A stretch of 64,000 bases of DNA, taken from positions 1,488,001-1,552,000 of the forward strand of contig NZ_CP048405.1 of assembly GCF_014084125.1 (NCBI RefSeq), read 5' to 3'. This DNA comes from Streptacidiphilus sp. PB12-B1b. Lineage in GTDB: Bacteria; Actinomycetota; Actinomycetes; Streptomycetales; Streptomycetaceae. Made by a program: the position numbers and the translations under genes. Positions 50,461-60,128 of this stretch are shown one piece after another. The notes under the pieces are model-generated. The model was not told the DNA's origin. It did no database searches and was given only the letters and a program-made list of their open reading frames with translations. How positions within the stretch are numbered: position 1 is the first letter of the stretch; the number at the start of each line of letters is the position of its first letter.

Positions 50461-50655
50461 ATGCACCCCAACAGCCTTGCCATGCCCGCACAGCGCCAGT
50501 GCCCGGCCTGCGACGGCTTCCCCATCGTCGCCGTGACCACCAGCACCCGCCGCCGCCCGGACGGCACCCTGCCCACCCTGCACACGGCCTGCCCGGACTG
50601 CCACGGCACCGGCACTCACGCCACGGCCAGCACCCGCGCCCTGGCGAGCAGGTGA
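50461..50655 (+). CDS. Small AICE zinc-finger-like protein
   Basis: 64 residues. CPACDGFPIVAV and CPDCHGTGTHA give two CxxC knuckles. Similar small proteins sit before RepSA on AICEs. Function unknown. Confidence 0.7.
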   Translation: MHPNSLAMPAQRQCPACDGFPIVAVTTSTRRRPDGTLPTLHTACPDCHGTGTHATASTRALASR

Positions 50656-50659
50656 CCCT

Positions 50660-50836
50660 GTGGCCCTCCTGGACTGGCGTGACGCCAAGCACTGGGACAA
50701 CACCCCCAAGCCCTGCGTGATCTGCGACAAGCCCACCAACCTGCGCTCCGACCGGGCCAAGCCCGTCCACAAGGTCTGCGCAGAGGACTGGATCGACCAG
50801 CACACCCCGCCCGCCACCCCCGAGGCAACCCGGTGA
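50660..50836 (+). CDS. 58-residue AICE protein with CxxC motif
   Basis: GTG 50660 to TGA 50836. Sequence begins VALLDWRDAKHWDNTPKPCV and has CVICDKPTNLRS...HKVCAEDWIDQH, a likely zinc knuckle. Its stop overlaps the RepSA GTG (GTGA), showing translational coupling and supporting that it is real. Four bases separate it from the preceding gene. Function unknown. Confidence 0.72.
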   Translation: MALLDWRDAKHWDNTPKPCVICDKPTNLRSDRAKPVHKVCAEDWIDQHTPPATPEATR

Positions 50837-52239
50837 CCGCGACCATGCCCGCTGAGCAGGAGTACGCCGCTGTCCTCGACCTTGCCCGGCTCTCGGCACG
50901 CGGGGACCTGCCCCAGCTCGCCCACCAGCTCCGCCGCACCTCCGGCTGCGCCAACCCGATCCACCTCCAGGGCTTCCGCACCCTGGTCCACGCCCCGACC
51001 GGGCAGATCCTGCACCGCTACGCCACCGACACCGAGCCCGGTCACCGGCTGCGGGTGGCCTGCGGTAACCGGCGCGCCTCGCGCTGCCCCTCGTGCGCCC
51101 GCACCTACGCCGGGGACACCTTCCACCTGATCCGCGCCGGGCTCGTCGGCGACCAGGCCAAGGGTGTTCCGGACTCGGTGCGCTCGCACCCCCGGGTGTT
51201 TGCGACCCTGACCGCGCCCTCGTTCGGGCCGGTCCACAACCGGCCGCAGAGCGGTGCCTGCCGCTGTGGCACCCGGCACCCGGACGGCTCGCCGGTCCTG
51301 GGTACCCCGCTGGACCCGGAGCGGTACGACTACGCGCACGCCGTGCTGTGGAACAACCACGCCCCCGAGCTGTGGCGACGCTTCACGATCTACCTGCGCC
51401 GGGACCTGGCCCGCGCCGCCGGGCTGACCAGCACCGAGTTCTCGGACCATGCCCGGGTCAGCTTCGGGAAGGTCGCCGAGTACCAGCGACGCGGGGCCGT
51501 GCACTTCCACGCCGTGATCCGCATCGACGGGCCAGAGGGAGCCAGCACCGCCCCGCCGCCCTGGGCGACCGTGGCCCTGCTGGACCGGGCGATCCGCTCC
51601 GCCGCCCGCCGCACCTTCGTCCCCCTCGCACAGACCCCCGCCGTGCCCGCCCTGGTCCTGCGCTGGGGAACCCAGGTCGACGTCCGACCCATCAGGGCGT
51701 TCGGGGACGGCTCGGCCATCACCGAACTGGCCGTGGCGTCGTACGTGGCCAAGTACGCCACCAAGTCCGCCGAAGCCACCGAGAGCATCGACCGCCGGAT
51801 CACCGAACGGCACGAGATCGCCGCGCACGACCTGCCCGACCACACCCGCCGCCTGATCGAGACCTGCTGGGACCTGGACGACCAGTACCCGGACCGCAAG
51901 CTCGCCCACTGGTCCCACATGATCGGCTTCCGGGGCCACTTCTCCTCCAAGTCCCCGGCCTACTCGACCACGCTCGGGGCGCTGCGGCAGATCCGCGCCG
52001 ACTTCCGGGCCGAGCAGGCCCATGCCGACCTGCGGGACCGCCTGCTCGCCGAGGGCCTGCCCGACCTGGACGACCTGCCCGAAGCCGAAACCCTCGTGCT
52101 CGCCCACTGGGCCTACGCGGGCTCCGGCCTGACCCCCGGCGAGTCCCTGCTCGCCGCTGGCATCACCGAACAGCTCGAACACAACCGCACCGCCGCCCGG
52201 GAGGAGTCGTCCCGACTCGCCCAAGAGATGGAGGAATGA
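50833..52239 (+). CDS. repSA: RepSA-type rolling-circle replication initiator
   Basis: 468 residues from GTG 50833. N-terminal Cys cluster (CGNRRASRCPSC; CRCGTRH) and FATLTAPSFGPVH precede YQRRGAVHFHAVIRIDG, whose HxH is the HUH-like metal motif, and IAELAVASYVAKYATKSAE-type region (ELAVASYVAKYATK) with the catalytic Tyr candidates. These are hallmarks of pSAM2 RepSA, which makes the excised element replicate. Xis follows three bases later. Confidence 0.93.
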   Translation: MTATMPAEQEYAAVLDLARLSARGDLPQLAHQLRRTSGCANPIHLQGFRTLVHAPTGQILHRYATDTEPGHRLRVACGNRRASRCPSCARTYAGDTFHLIRAGLVGDQAKGVPDSVRSHPRVFATLTAPSFGPVHNRPQSGACRCGTRHPDGSPVLGTPLDPERYDYAHAVLWNNHAPELWRRFTIYLRRDLARAAGLTSTEFSDHARVSFGKVAEYQRRGAVHFHAVIRIDGPEGASTAPPPWATVALLDRAIRSAARRTFVPLAQTPAVPALVLRWGTQVDVRPIRAFGDGSAITELAVASYVAKYATKSAEATESIDRRITERHEIAAHDLPDHTRRLIETCWDLDDQYPDRKLAHWSHMIGFRGHFSSKSPAYSTTLGALRQIRADFRAEQAHADLRDRLLAEGLPDLDDLPEAETLVLAHWAYAGSGLTPGESLLAAGITEQLEHNRTAAREESSRLAQEMEE

Positions 52240-52242
52240 CCC

Positions 52243-52446
52243 TTGTCCACCCTGTTGACCGTCGCCCAGGTCGCCGAACTCCTGGGCACCACCGAGCGGT
52301 TCCCGCGCCGCCTGATCGAGGAACGCCGGATCGAATTCGTCCACGTCGGCCGACACGTCCGGATCTCCGAAGCCGCCGTGCACGCCTACCTGGCCGCCAA
52401 CACGGTCCCCGCTGTGCCCCGTCGTCGGCTGGCGGTGGCTGTCTGA
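52243..52446 (+). CDS. xis: Excisionase (Xis)
   Basis: 67 residues from TTG 52243 (GGAGG upstream). MerR-like HTH: LTVAQVAELLGTTERFPRRLIEERRIEFVHVGRHVRISEAAVHAYL. Directs Int toward excision. Its stop overlaps the int ATG (TGATG). Confidence 0.9.
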   Translation: MSTLLTVAQVAELLGTTERFPRRLIEERRIEFVHVGRHVRISEAAVHAYLAANTVPAVPRRRLAVAV

Positions 52447-53591
52447 TGGCCACGGGTAAGCGTGCGTTCGGCCGGGTCCGCAAGCTCCCCTCCGGGCGCT
52501 GGCAGGTCCGCTACCCGGCACCGGACGGCCTGGACCGTCCCGCCCCTTCGACCTTCCGTACGAAGAAGGAGGCGACGGACTGGCTGGCTGACAAGCAGGC
52601 CGAGATCCGCGCCGGTGCCTGGGTCGATCCGGATGCCGGGAAGATCCCGTTCGGGGTCTACGCCGCTGCGTGGATCAAGCAACGGAGGCTCGAACAGACG
52701 ACGCGCGAGCTGTACGACACGCTGCTCCGGCGGCACCTGGTTCCCTCGTTCGGGGCGGTGGCGGTCGCCGACATCACGCCTGCGGGTGTACGCCTGTGGC
52801 GGGCCGCTCACCTGGAACTGGCCGGTGCCCCGACCGTGGCCAAGTCGTACGCGCTGCTGCGGGCGGTCATGAACACCGCCGTGGAAGATCAGCTGATCAC
52901 CCGGAACCCCTGCCGGATCAAGGGCGGCAGCGTGGTGGACACCCCCGAGCGGCCCACCGCCACGGTCGCCGAGGTCTTCGAGATCGCCGAGGCCATGCAG
53001 CCCCGGTACCGGCTGCTGGTCCTGCTGGCGGGCTTCCTGGGCCTGCGCTGGGGCGAGTTGATCGCGCTGCGGGGTCAGGATGTCGATCTGGAGGCCGGGA
53101 CGGTCCGGGTCCGCGCCGCCATCGCCGAACTGCGCAGCGGCGAGCGGGTGGTCAAGCCGCCCAAGAGCCGGGCCGGTGTGCGCACGGTCGCCGTGCCGGA
53201 GGTGATCCTGCCAAGCCTGCGTCAGCACATGCTGACCTTCGCCGAGTCGGGCCGGGACGGGCGGGTCTTCGTCGGTGCCAAGGGGGCCACCCCTCGCCGG
53301 AACCACTTCAACCGGCTCTGGCACCGGGCGTGCGACGCGATCGGGATCAAGGGGCTGCACTTCCACGATCTTCGGCACACCGGCAACACTCTGACTGCCT
53401 CGACCGGAGCCAGCACCAAAGAGTTGATGGCCCGCTTCGGCCACAGCACCACCCGGGCCGCGCTGATCTACCAGCACGCCACCGAGGAGCGGCAGCGCAC
53501 CATCGCCGACGCGCTCAATGAGCAGATCATCAAGGGCATGAAGCGCGGCACCGGCCGGAACGGGCACGGGACGGGCACGACGGGGGAGTAG
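52446..53591 (+). CDS. int: Tyrosine-recombinase integrase
   Basis: 381 residues from ATG 52446. N-terminal AP2-like arm-binding (GRVRKLPSGRWQVRYPAPDG), SAM-like core-binding domain and catalytic domain with Arg in LGLRWGELIAL, HDLRHTGNT (H-x-x-R), ARFGHST and nucleophile Tyr in ALIYQHA. It adjoins the intact tRNA-Gly, as expected for site-specific integration there. Confidence 0.96.
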   Translation: MATGKRAFGRVRKLPSGRWQVRYPAPDGLDRPAPSTFRTKKEATDWLADKQAEIRAGAWVDPDAGKIPFGVYAAAWIKQRRLEQTTRELYDTLLRRHLVPSFGAVAVADITPAGVRLWRAAHLELAGAPTVAKSYALLRAVMNTAVEDQLITRNPCRIKGGSVVDTPERPTATVAEVFEIAEAMQPRYRLLVLLAGFLGLRWGELIALRGQDVDLEAGTVRVRAAIAELRSGERVVKPPKSRAGVRTVAVPEVILPSLRQHMLTFAESGRDGRVFVGAKGATPRRNHFNRLWHRACDAIGIKGLHFHDLRHTGNTLTASTGASTKELMARFGHSTTRAALIYQHATEERQRTIADALNEQIIKGMKRGTGRNGHGTGTTGE

Positions 53592-53603
53592 ACCCCGGAA
53601 CGA

Positions 53604-53650
53604 AGATCGGCCCCAGTCCAGCGATCAAGTCGCTGACCTGGGGCCGATCT
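53604..53650 (-). terminator. Element-borne tRNA-Gly terminator copy
   Basis: AGATCGGCCCCAG / CTGGGGCCGATCT with an inner stem. The 53597-53655 stretch is clearly related to the chromosomal 43988-44047 stretch, so the AICE restores both tRNA 3' end and a terminator. Confidence 0.7.
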
Positions 53651-53655
53651 CATCT

Positions 53656-53698
53656 GAGCGGGCGACGGGAATCGAACCCGCGTAGCTAGTTTGGAAGA
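53656..53698. repeat. attR core (43 bp)
   Basis: Identical to attL 44048-44090. It spans the tRNA-Gly 3' end to just past the anticodon; the tRNA 5' half to its right is chromosomal. Confidence 0.93.
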
Positions 53699-53727
53699 CT
53701 AGGGCTCTACCATTGAGCTACGCCCGC
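53657..53727 (-). tRNA. tRNA-Gly (anticodon UCC)
   Basis: Minus strand reads GCGGGCGTAGCTCAATGGTA...; the acceptor stem GCGGGCG/CGCCCGC, D-arm GCTCAATGGTAGAGC, anticodon stem CTAGTC with loop TTCCAAA (UCC), and T-arm CGGGTTCGATTCCCG are complete. CCA is not encoded. It is the AICE attachment gene. Confidence 0.95.
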
Positions 53728-53883
53728 AGAGCGCGCACTGCTGCGCGTTCGGGGCAAGCCTAGCGGAAGCGGCTGGGCCGTTGCACACCGCCCGGGTGCG
53801 CGGCGGGTCGGCGGGTGTGCGGGCGCGGGGGCGAAACCGGGCGGTGGCGGGGGCCTGAGCATGTACGCTACGTCTCGTCCAGA

Positions 53884-53960
53884 CGGGGTGTGGCGCAGTT
53901 TGGTAGCGCGTCCGCTTTGGGAGCGGAAGGTCGTCGGTTCGAATCCGGTCACCCCGACCA
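53884..53960 (+). tRNA. tRNA-Pro (anticodon UGG)
   Basis: CGGGGTGTGGCGCAGTTTGG onward; acceptor CGGGGTG/CACCCCG, anticodon stem CCGCT with TGG, T-arm GTCGGTTCGAATCCGG-type, discriminator A and encoded CCA at 53958-53960. Confidence 0.95.
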
Positions 53961-54008
53961 GCACCAGCGGAGACGCTGTGCGGCAGTGAGCACGCAGTGG
54001 GTACGACG

Positions 54009-54036
54009 GGCCCCGCCGGGTACGGTGGGGCCTTTT
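54009..54036 (+). terminator. Terminator after tRNA-Pro
   Basis: GGCCCCGCC / GGTGGGGCC stem, GGGTAC loop, then TTTT. The rest of 53962-54310 holds the tig promoter region, which I cannot pinpoint. Confidence 0.8.
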
Positions 54037-54310
54037 CCGTGTCCGGCCGCTGCTCCGCCGGGGCTGTCCCGACTTGCGGGGACCAACGCAGATTGTGGTA
54101 CCGGTAGGATGGACCGCTGGCGGGTGTATGCGTGGCATGTCCTAACAGGCGGCCCCACGACGCAGCCGCCGGCAGGGCGAGGAGCGAGTCTCACCGTCCA
54201 CCCCACCCCGGCGGGCGATGTCGCCTCTGACTTATCACCCGTCTCGTCGCGCACTGGACTCCAGCGCGCGGCGGACACCCCGACCGCAAAGCCCCCAAGG
54301 AGACCCAACC

Positions 54311-55729
54311 GTGAAGAGCGCCGTGGAGACTCTGAACCCGACCCGGGTTCGACTCACCGTCGAGGTGCCCTTCGAGGAGCTCAAGCCCAGCCTCGACGCG
54401 GCGTACAAGAAGATCAACCAGCAGGTCACGGTTCCGGGCTTCCGCAAGGGCAAGATCCCGGCTCGCGTCATCGACCAGCGCTTCGGCCGTGCCGCGGTGC
54501 TGGAGGAGGCCGTCAACGACGCGCTGCCGCGCTTCTACACCCAGGCTGTCGACGAGAACAAGATCGATGTCCTCGGCCAGCCGGACATCGACGGCCTCGA
54601 GGGCGTCGAGCGCATCGCCGACGGCGGCGACCTGAAGTTCACCGCCGAGGTGGACGTCCGCCCCGAGATCACGCTGCCCGACTTCACCGGCATCGAGGTC
54701 GAGGTCGACGCGATCAGCGTCAGCGACGAGGACGTCGAGGAGACGCTGAAGCAGCTCCGCGACCGCTTCGCCTCGATGAAGACCGTCGAGCGCGCCGCCG
54801 CCGCGGGCGACGTCGTGGTCGTGGACCTGGAGGCCAAGGTCGACGGTGAGGTCCCCGAGGACGGCACCGCCACCGGCGTCAGCTACGAGATCGGCTCCGG
54901 CCAGCTCCTCGACGGCATCGACGAGGCCGTCACCGGCCTGGAGGCCGGCGGCAGCGCCACCTTCACCACCGAGCTCAAGGGCGGCAGCGCCGAGGGCAAG
55001 GACTCCGAGGTCACCGTCACCGTGACCACCGTGCAGGAGAAGGAACTCCCGGCCCTGGACGACGACTTCGCCCAGCTCGCCAGCGAGTTCGACACCCTGG
55101 AGGAGCTGAAGGACGACTCGCGCAAGCGCCTCGTCCGGATGAAGGAGTTCGACCAGGCCACCCAGGCCCAGGAGAAGGTCCTCGACAAGCTCATGGAGCT
55201 GGTCGAGATGCCGTACCCGGAGAAGCTGCTCGCGGACGAGGTCCAGACCCGCAAGCACAACCTGGAGCACCACCAGCTGCCGCAGATGGGCATCGACCTG
55301 GACGGCTACCTCAAGCTCCAGGACAAGACCGCCGAGGAGTTCGAGAACGAGCTGCTGGAGCAGGCGCGCAAGGGCATCAAGACGCAGTTCGTCCTGGACG
55401 CCATCGCCTCCAAGGAGGAGCTTGCGGTGAACCAGGAGGAGCTCACCGAGCACCTGCTGCGCCGTGCGGCCGGCTCGGGCATGACCCCGGACCAGTTCGC
55501 CCAGCAGGTCGTCGAGGGCGGCCAGGTGCCGCTGCTCGTCGGTGAGGTCGTCCGCGGAAAGGCGCTCGCGGTGGTCGTCGAGGCCGCCAAGGTCGTCGAC
55601 ACCGAGGGCAACCCGGTCGACTTCGAGGACGACGAGGACGAGGACGAGGCCGGCGAGACCGCCGAGGCCGCCGCCGCGACCGAGGCCCCCGAGGCCGACG
55701 CCGACGCCGACAAGGGCGCCGAGGCCTGA
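54311..55729 (+). CDS. tig: Trigger factor
   Basis: 472 residues from GTG 54311 (AAGGAGA upstream). Ribosome-binding signature [20 protein letters not shown]-terminal tail [24 protein letters not shown]-type PPIase middle ([18 protein letters not shown]) and C-terminal arm helices; acidic tail ([11 protein letters not shown]). Chaperone at the ribosome exit tunnel. It heads the block that continues with clpP1, clpP2 and clpX. Confidence 0.97.
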   Translation: MKSAVETLNPTRVRLTVEVPFEELKPSLDAAYKKINQQVTVPGFRKGKIPARVIDQRFGRAAVLEEAVNDALPRFYTQAVDENKIDVLGQPDIDGLEGVERIADGGDLKFTAEVDVRPEITLPDFTGIEVEVDAISVSDEDVEETLKQLRDRFASMKTVERAAAAGDVVVVDLEAKVDGEVPEDGTATGVSYEIGSGQLLDGIDEAVTGLEAGGSATFTTELKGGSAEGKDSEVTVTVTTVQEKELPALDDDFAQLASEFDTLEELKDDSRKRLVRMKEFDQATQAQEKVLDKLMELVEMPYPEKLLADEVQTRKHNLEHHQLPQMGIDLDGYLKLQDKTAEEFENELLEQARKGIKTQFVLDAIASKEELAVNQEELTEHLLRRAAGSGMTPDQFAQQVVEGGQVPLLVGEVVRGKALAVVVEAAKVVDTEGNPVDFEDDEDEDEAGETAEAAAATEAPEADADADKGAEA

Positions 55730-55788
55730 TCCCTCGCGCAACCGGGCCCGTACGGGCCCGCACGGGCCGGTGCAGCCCGGTACAGCCC

Positions 55789-55832
55789 CGCCGAAGGGCC
55801 CGGACGCCATCCCGCGTCCGGGCCCTTCGGCG
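55789..55832 (+). terminator. Terminator after tig
   Basis: Perfect 19-bp arms CGCCGAAGGGCCCGGACGC with a 6-base loop, 59 bases after the stop. Confidence 0.85.
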
Positions 55833-55859
55833 CAGCCCCGGGGCGGCTTGGTGACCCTG

Positions 55860-55873
55860 CGCTCACAGCGAAC
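55860..55873 (-). promoter_or_regulatory. ClgR box upstream of clpP1
   Basis: CGCTCACAGCGAAC, i.e. GTTCGC-N5-GCG on the minus strand, matches the motif reported for ClgR, the activator of clpP1P2 and related genes in Streptomyces. It lies 190 bases before the clpP1 start. Confidence 0.8.
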
Positions 55874-56063
55874 AGTTCAGTGTGAGGGATGGCCAGGCCA
55901 CGCCTGCGCGTTAGGGTCCTTGGTACGAGGGGCAGGGTGACTGTCGGTCCACCACCGGCCTGGCGGCCGGTGCGACCAGCGGAACCGACCTTCGACCGAC
56001 CTTCGTAAGAGACGCTGTGACGGCGCAAGACCAGCCGTCCGAAGACAATGAGCGGGTGGATAC

Positions 56064-56720
56064 GTGACGACTCCCCAGTTCCAGATGCCCGGCCTGCCCC
56101 ACATGTCAGGGGCGTTGGCTCCCAGCGCCGCCGGTGAGATCGGCGGCGGCGGTCTGGGCGACCAGGTCTACAACCGTCTGCTCAACGAGCGCATCATCTT
56201 CCTCGGCCAGCAGGTCGACGACGAGATCGCCAACAAGATCACGGCGCAGCTGCTGCTGCTGGCGGCCGACCCGGACCGTGACATCTACCTCTACATCAAC
56301 TCTCCCGGCGGCTCGGTCACCGCGGGCATGGCGATCTACGACACCATGCAGTACATCAAGAACGACGTGATCACCATCGCCATGGGCATGGCCGCGTCGA
56401 TGGGCCAGTTCCTGCTGACCGCGGGCGCCAAGGGCAAGCGGTTCGCGCTGCCCAACGCCGAGATCCTGATGCACCAGCCCTCGGCCGGCCTCGGCGGCTC
56501 GGCGACCGACATCCGCATCCAGGCGCAGCAGCTGGTCCGGCTGAAGCACCGGATGTCGGAGCTGATCGCCTTCCACAGCGGCCAGTCGACCGAGCAGATC
56601 ATCAAGGACTCCGACCGTGACCGCTGGTTCACCCCGGCGGAGGCGCAGGAGTACGGACTCATCGACGCCATCATGCACAGCGCCGCGGACGTCCCCGGCG
56701 GCGGTGGCACGGGCGCCTGA
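56064..56720 (+). CDS. clpP1: ATP-dependent Clp protease proteolytic subunit ClpP1
   Basis: 218 residues from GTG 56064. Catalytic triad regions: [19 protein letters not shown] (Ser in AASMG), LMHQPSAG (His) and a later Asp (SDRDRWFTP). [20 protein letters not shown] and [11 protein letters not shown] are standard. Forms heptamers with ClpP2 and works with ClpX/ClpC. Gly-rich C-terminus. Confidence 0.97.
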   Translation: MTTPQFQMPGLPHMSGALAPSAAGEIGGGGLGDQVYNRLLNERIIFLGQQVDDEIANKITAQLLLLAADPDRDIYLYINSPGGSVTAGMAIYDTMQYIKNDVITIAMGMAASMGQFLLTAGAKGKRFALPNAEILMHQPSAGLGGSATDIRIQAQQLVRLKHRMSELIAFHSGQSTEQIIKDSDRDRWFTPAEAQEYGLIDAIMHSAADVPGGGGTGA

Positions 56721-56802
56721 CGCCGGCGTCCGCGCCCTCGTCAGCAGCCTGTCAGTCAGCGACCGTCAGATCACCGTCCGTACGCTTCCGGAGGCCACAC
56801 CC

Positions 56803-57465
56803 ATGAACATTCCCAGCCTGTCCAGCGCCCGTGGGCGTTTGGAGGACATGCGCGCCGAGGGCCGCTACATCCTCCCCCGCTTCGTCGAGCGCACGTCGCA
56901 GGGCGTGCGCGAGTACGACCCGTACGCGAAGCTGTTCGAGGAGCGCGTCATCTTCCTGGCGACCCAGGTGGACGACGCCTCGGCCAACGACATCATGGCG
57001 CAGCTGCTGTGCCTGGAGTCGATGGACCCGGACCGGGACATCTTCCTGTACATCAACTCGCCCGGCGGCTCCTTCACGGCGCTCACGGCCATCTACGACA
57101 CCATGCAGTTCGTGAAGCCCGACGTGGCGACGGTGTGCATGGGCCAGGCCGCGTCGGCCGCCGCGGTGCTGCTGGCCGCGGGCGCCCCGGGCAAGCGCAT
57201 GGCGCTGCCGAACGCCCGGATCCTGATCCACCAGCCGTACACCGAGACCGGCCGCGGCCAGGTGTCGGACCTGGAGATCCAGGCCAACGAGATCCAGCGG
57301 ATGCGCGAGCAGCTGGAGGAGATGCTGGCGAAGCACTCCAACCAGAGCACCGAGCAGATCAGCGAGGACATCGAGCGCGACAAGATCCTCACCTCCTCCG
57401 AGGCGCTGCAGTACGGCCTGATCGACCAGATCACCGCCACCCGCAAGGCGTCCCTGCTCGACTGA
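56803..57465 (+). CDS. clpP2: ATP-dependent Clp protease proteolytic subunit ClpP2
   Basis: 220 residues from ATG 56803 (GGAGG upstream). [51 protein letters not shown] (Ser) and [16 protein letters not shown] (His). Co-transcribed with clpP1 (82-base gap). The second subunit of the mixed ClpP1P2 complex. Confidence 0.97.
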   Translation: MNIPSLSSARGRLEDMRAEGRYILPRFVERTSQGVREYDPYAKLFEERVIFLATQVDDASANDIMAQLLCLESMDPDRDIFLYINSPGGSFTALTAIYDTMQFVKPDVATVCMGQAASAAAVLLAAGAPGKRMALPNARILIHQPYTETGRGQVSDLEIQANEIQRMREQLEEMLAKHSNQSTEQISEDIERDKILTSSEALQYGLIDQITATRKASLLD

Positions 57466-57546
57466 TCCGGGTCTCACCGGGGATTGCGCCGGGGCTCGCC
57501 GAGACCCCGCCGGGATCCCACTGAGACATGCACCACCCAGGCTGTT

Positions 57547-57572
57547 GGCCCCCCGCTCTTGGAGCGGGGGCC
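57547..57572 (+). terminator. Terminator after clpP2
   Basis: GGCCCCCCGCTC / GAGCGGGGGCC with a TTG loop. In the 370-base gap before clpX. Confidence 0.75.
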
Positions 57573-57704
57573 CCGGCCTGGCACCATCGGTGGTACCGAC
57601 TGTGCACCGCCCGTCCTGACGCCGGCAGATCCGGGGCCTGGCCGTGCGGCGGTGCGTCGAGAAGGATCTGCACTCTTCCGGGGCGGCTTCAGGGCTGCTC
57701 CAGT

Positions 57705-57716
57705 GGCGAATTCGCC
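57705..57716. promoter_or_regulatory. Palindrome in clpX upstream region
   Basis: GGCGAATTCGCC, perfect 12-bp palindrome 120 bases before clpX. No known regulator assigned; could be chance. Confidence 0.35.
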
Positions 57717-57835
57717 CAGGGCGGAAGAGGGAAGCCCGCCGAAGACGGCGGATCGAGGGTCCTGACGGAGTACCGTCGGAAACCAAGCACCAGGCTCCTG
57801 CCTCAACGGGGCCTTTGGCGAAGGGGAAGCACCTC

Positions 57836-59119
<1,284 letters not shown>

Positions 59120-59161
59120 CAGCCGCTCGCGCGACCGCCGCCGCACGCGCAGCAGCAACAA

Positions 59162-59202
59162 GCACGCAGGCCCTGCCCCCGACCGGGACAGGGCCTGCGT
59201 GC
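59162..59202. terminator. Bidirectional terminator clpX / cyclophilin
   Basis: GCACGCAGGCCCTG / CAGGGCCTGCGTGC, perfect 14-bp arms between convergent genes. Confidence 0.85.
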
Positions 59203-59223
59203 TGTGCTGCTGCTTCGCTCAGC

Positions 59224-60027
59224 TCAGTCCTTGGTCACCGGAACGGAGTTGATGACGACCGTGTCCTTGGGCGCGCCGTCGCTGCCGCCGCCGCTGACGC
59301 CGTCCTTGGCGATCTGCTGGAGGATGCCCAGGCCCGAGGTGATCGTCCCGAACGGCGTGTACGCGGGGGAGAGCTGGCTGGCCTGGTAGACCAGGAAGAA
59401 CTGCGAACCGTTGGTGTTGGGGCCGGAGTTGGCCATCGCCACGGTCCCGGCGGGGTAGGTGCCGCCGGCGATCGCCGGGGAGGTCAGGTTCTCGTCCGGG
59501 AAGGTGTAGCCGGGGCCGCCGGTGCCGGTGCCGGTGGGGTCGCCGCACTGCAGCACGTACAGCCCGGCGGTGGTGAGCCGGTGGCAGTGGGTGTGGTTGA
59601 AGTAGTCCTGCTGGGCCAGGAAGACGAAGCTGTTGACGGTCTTGGGCGCGTCCTTGGCGTCCAGCTTGATCCCGATGTCGCCGCAGGAGGTCTTCAGCGT
59701 CGCGGTGTAGGTCGCGGTGGTGCTGATGGTCATCGCCGGGGGACTGGACCAGTGCTTGCCGTTGGGGCTGCCGGGCGCGACGTCGGCGCAGAGCCCGCTG
59801 CCGCCGGAACTAGCACTGGCGGCGGCGCTCGCACTGCTCGCGCTCGTGCTCGTGCTCTTGCTGCTGTTGCCGTTGACCGCCCACACGGTGCCGCCGACGA
59901 TGATGGCGACCACCAGCAGCGCCGCGCCGATCAGGCCCGCCCTGCGCCGTCTGGCCTTGGCCTTCTCGGCGGCGCGCAGCGCCTCGATCCGCGCACGCCG
60001 CGCGGCGGCGCTCCTGTCCTCGCTCAC
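59224..60027 (-). CDS. Membrane-anchored cyclophilin-type peptidylprolyl isomerase
   Basis: 267 residues from GTG 60027 (AGGAGG upstream). Basic N-terminus, one TM (AGLIGAALLVVAIIVGGTVWAV, about 30-51), Ser/Ala linker, then a cyclophilin domain: TVNSFVFLAQQDYFNHTHCHRLT, LQCGDPTGTGTGGPGYTFPDE, GTVAMANSGPNTNGSQFFLVYQ. Assists folding of exported proteins outside the membrane. In S. coelicolor I recall valS near this place; it is not here. Confidence 0.93.
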   Translation of the reverse strand: MSEDRSAAARRARIEALRAAEKAKARRRRAGLIGAALLVVAIIVGGTVWAVNGNSSKSTSTSASSASAAASASSGGSGLCADVAPGSPNGKHWSSPPAMTISTTATYTATLKTSCGDIGIKLDAKDAPKTVNSFVFLAQQDYFNHTHCHRLTTAGLYVLQCGDPTGTGTGGPGYTFPDENLTSPAIAGGTYPAGTVAMANSGPNTNGSQFFLVYQASQLSPAYTPFGTITSGLGILQQIAKDGVSGGGSDGAPKDTVVINSVPVTKD

Positions 60028-60128
60028 CTGGGGCTCCTCCTGTCATGTCACTGTCGTGACGGGTGTTGTACCGCCAGACAGTTGACCAGAAGGAGCCCCG
60101 CTGCGGGGAGCAGGCGCGACGACTGTCG

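Larger units (their letters stand above)
44048..53698. mobile_element. AICE (pSAM2-type integrative and conjugative element), about 9.65 kb
   Basis: Bounded by perfect 43-bp repeats, one a tRNA fragment and the other part of an intact tRNA-Gly. Cargo and core are in typical AICE order: HD, NUDIX, XRE regulator, regulatory protein, FtsK/TraB-like translocase, small spread proteins, RepSA, Xis and a tyrosine integrase next to the attachment site. All core reading frames are open, so it looks functional. No antibiotic, metal or restriction cargo is visible. Confidence 0.95.
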
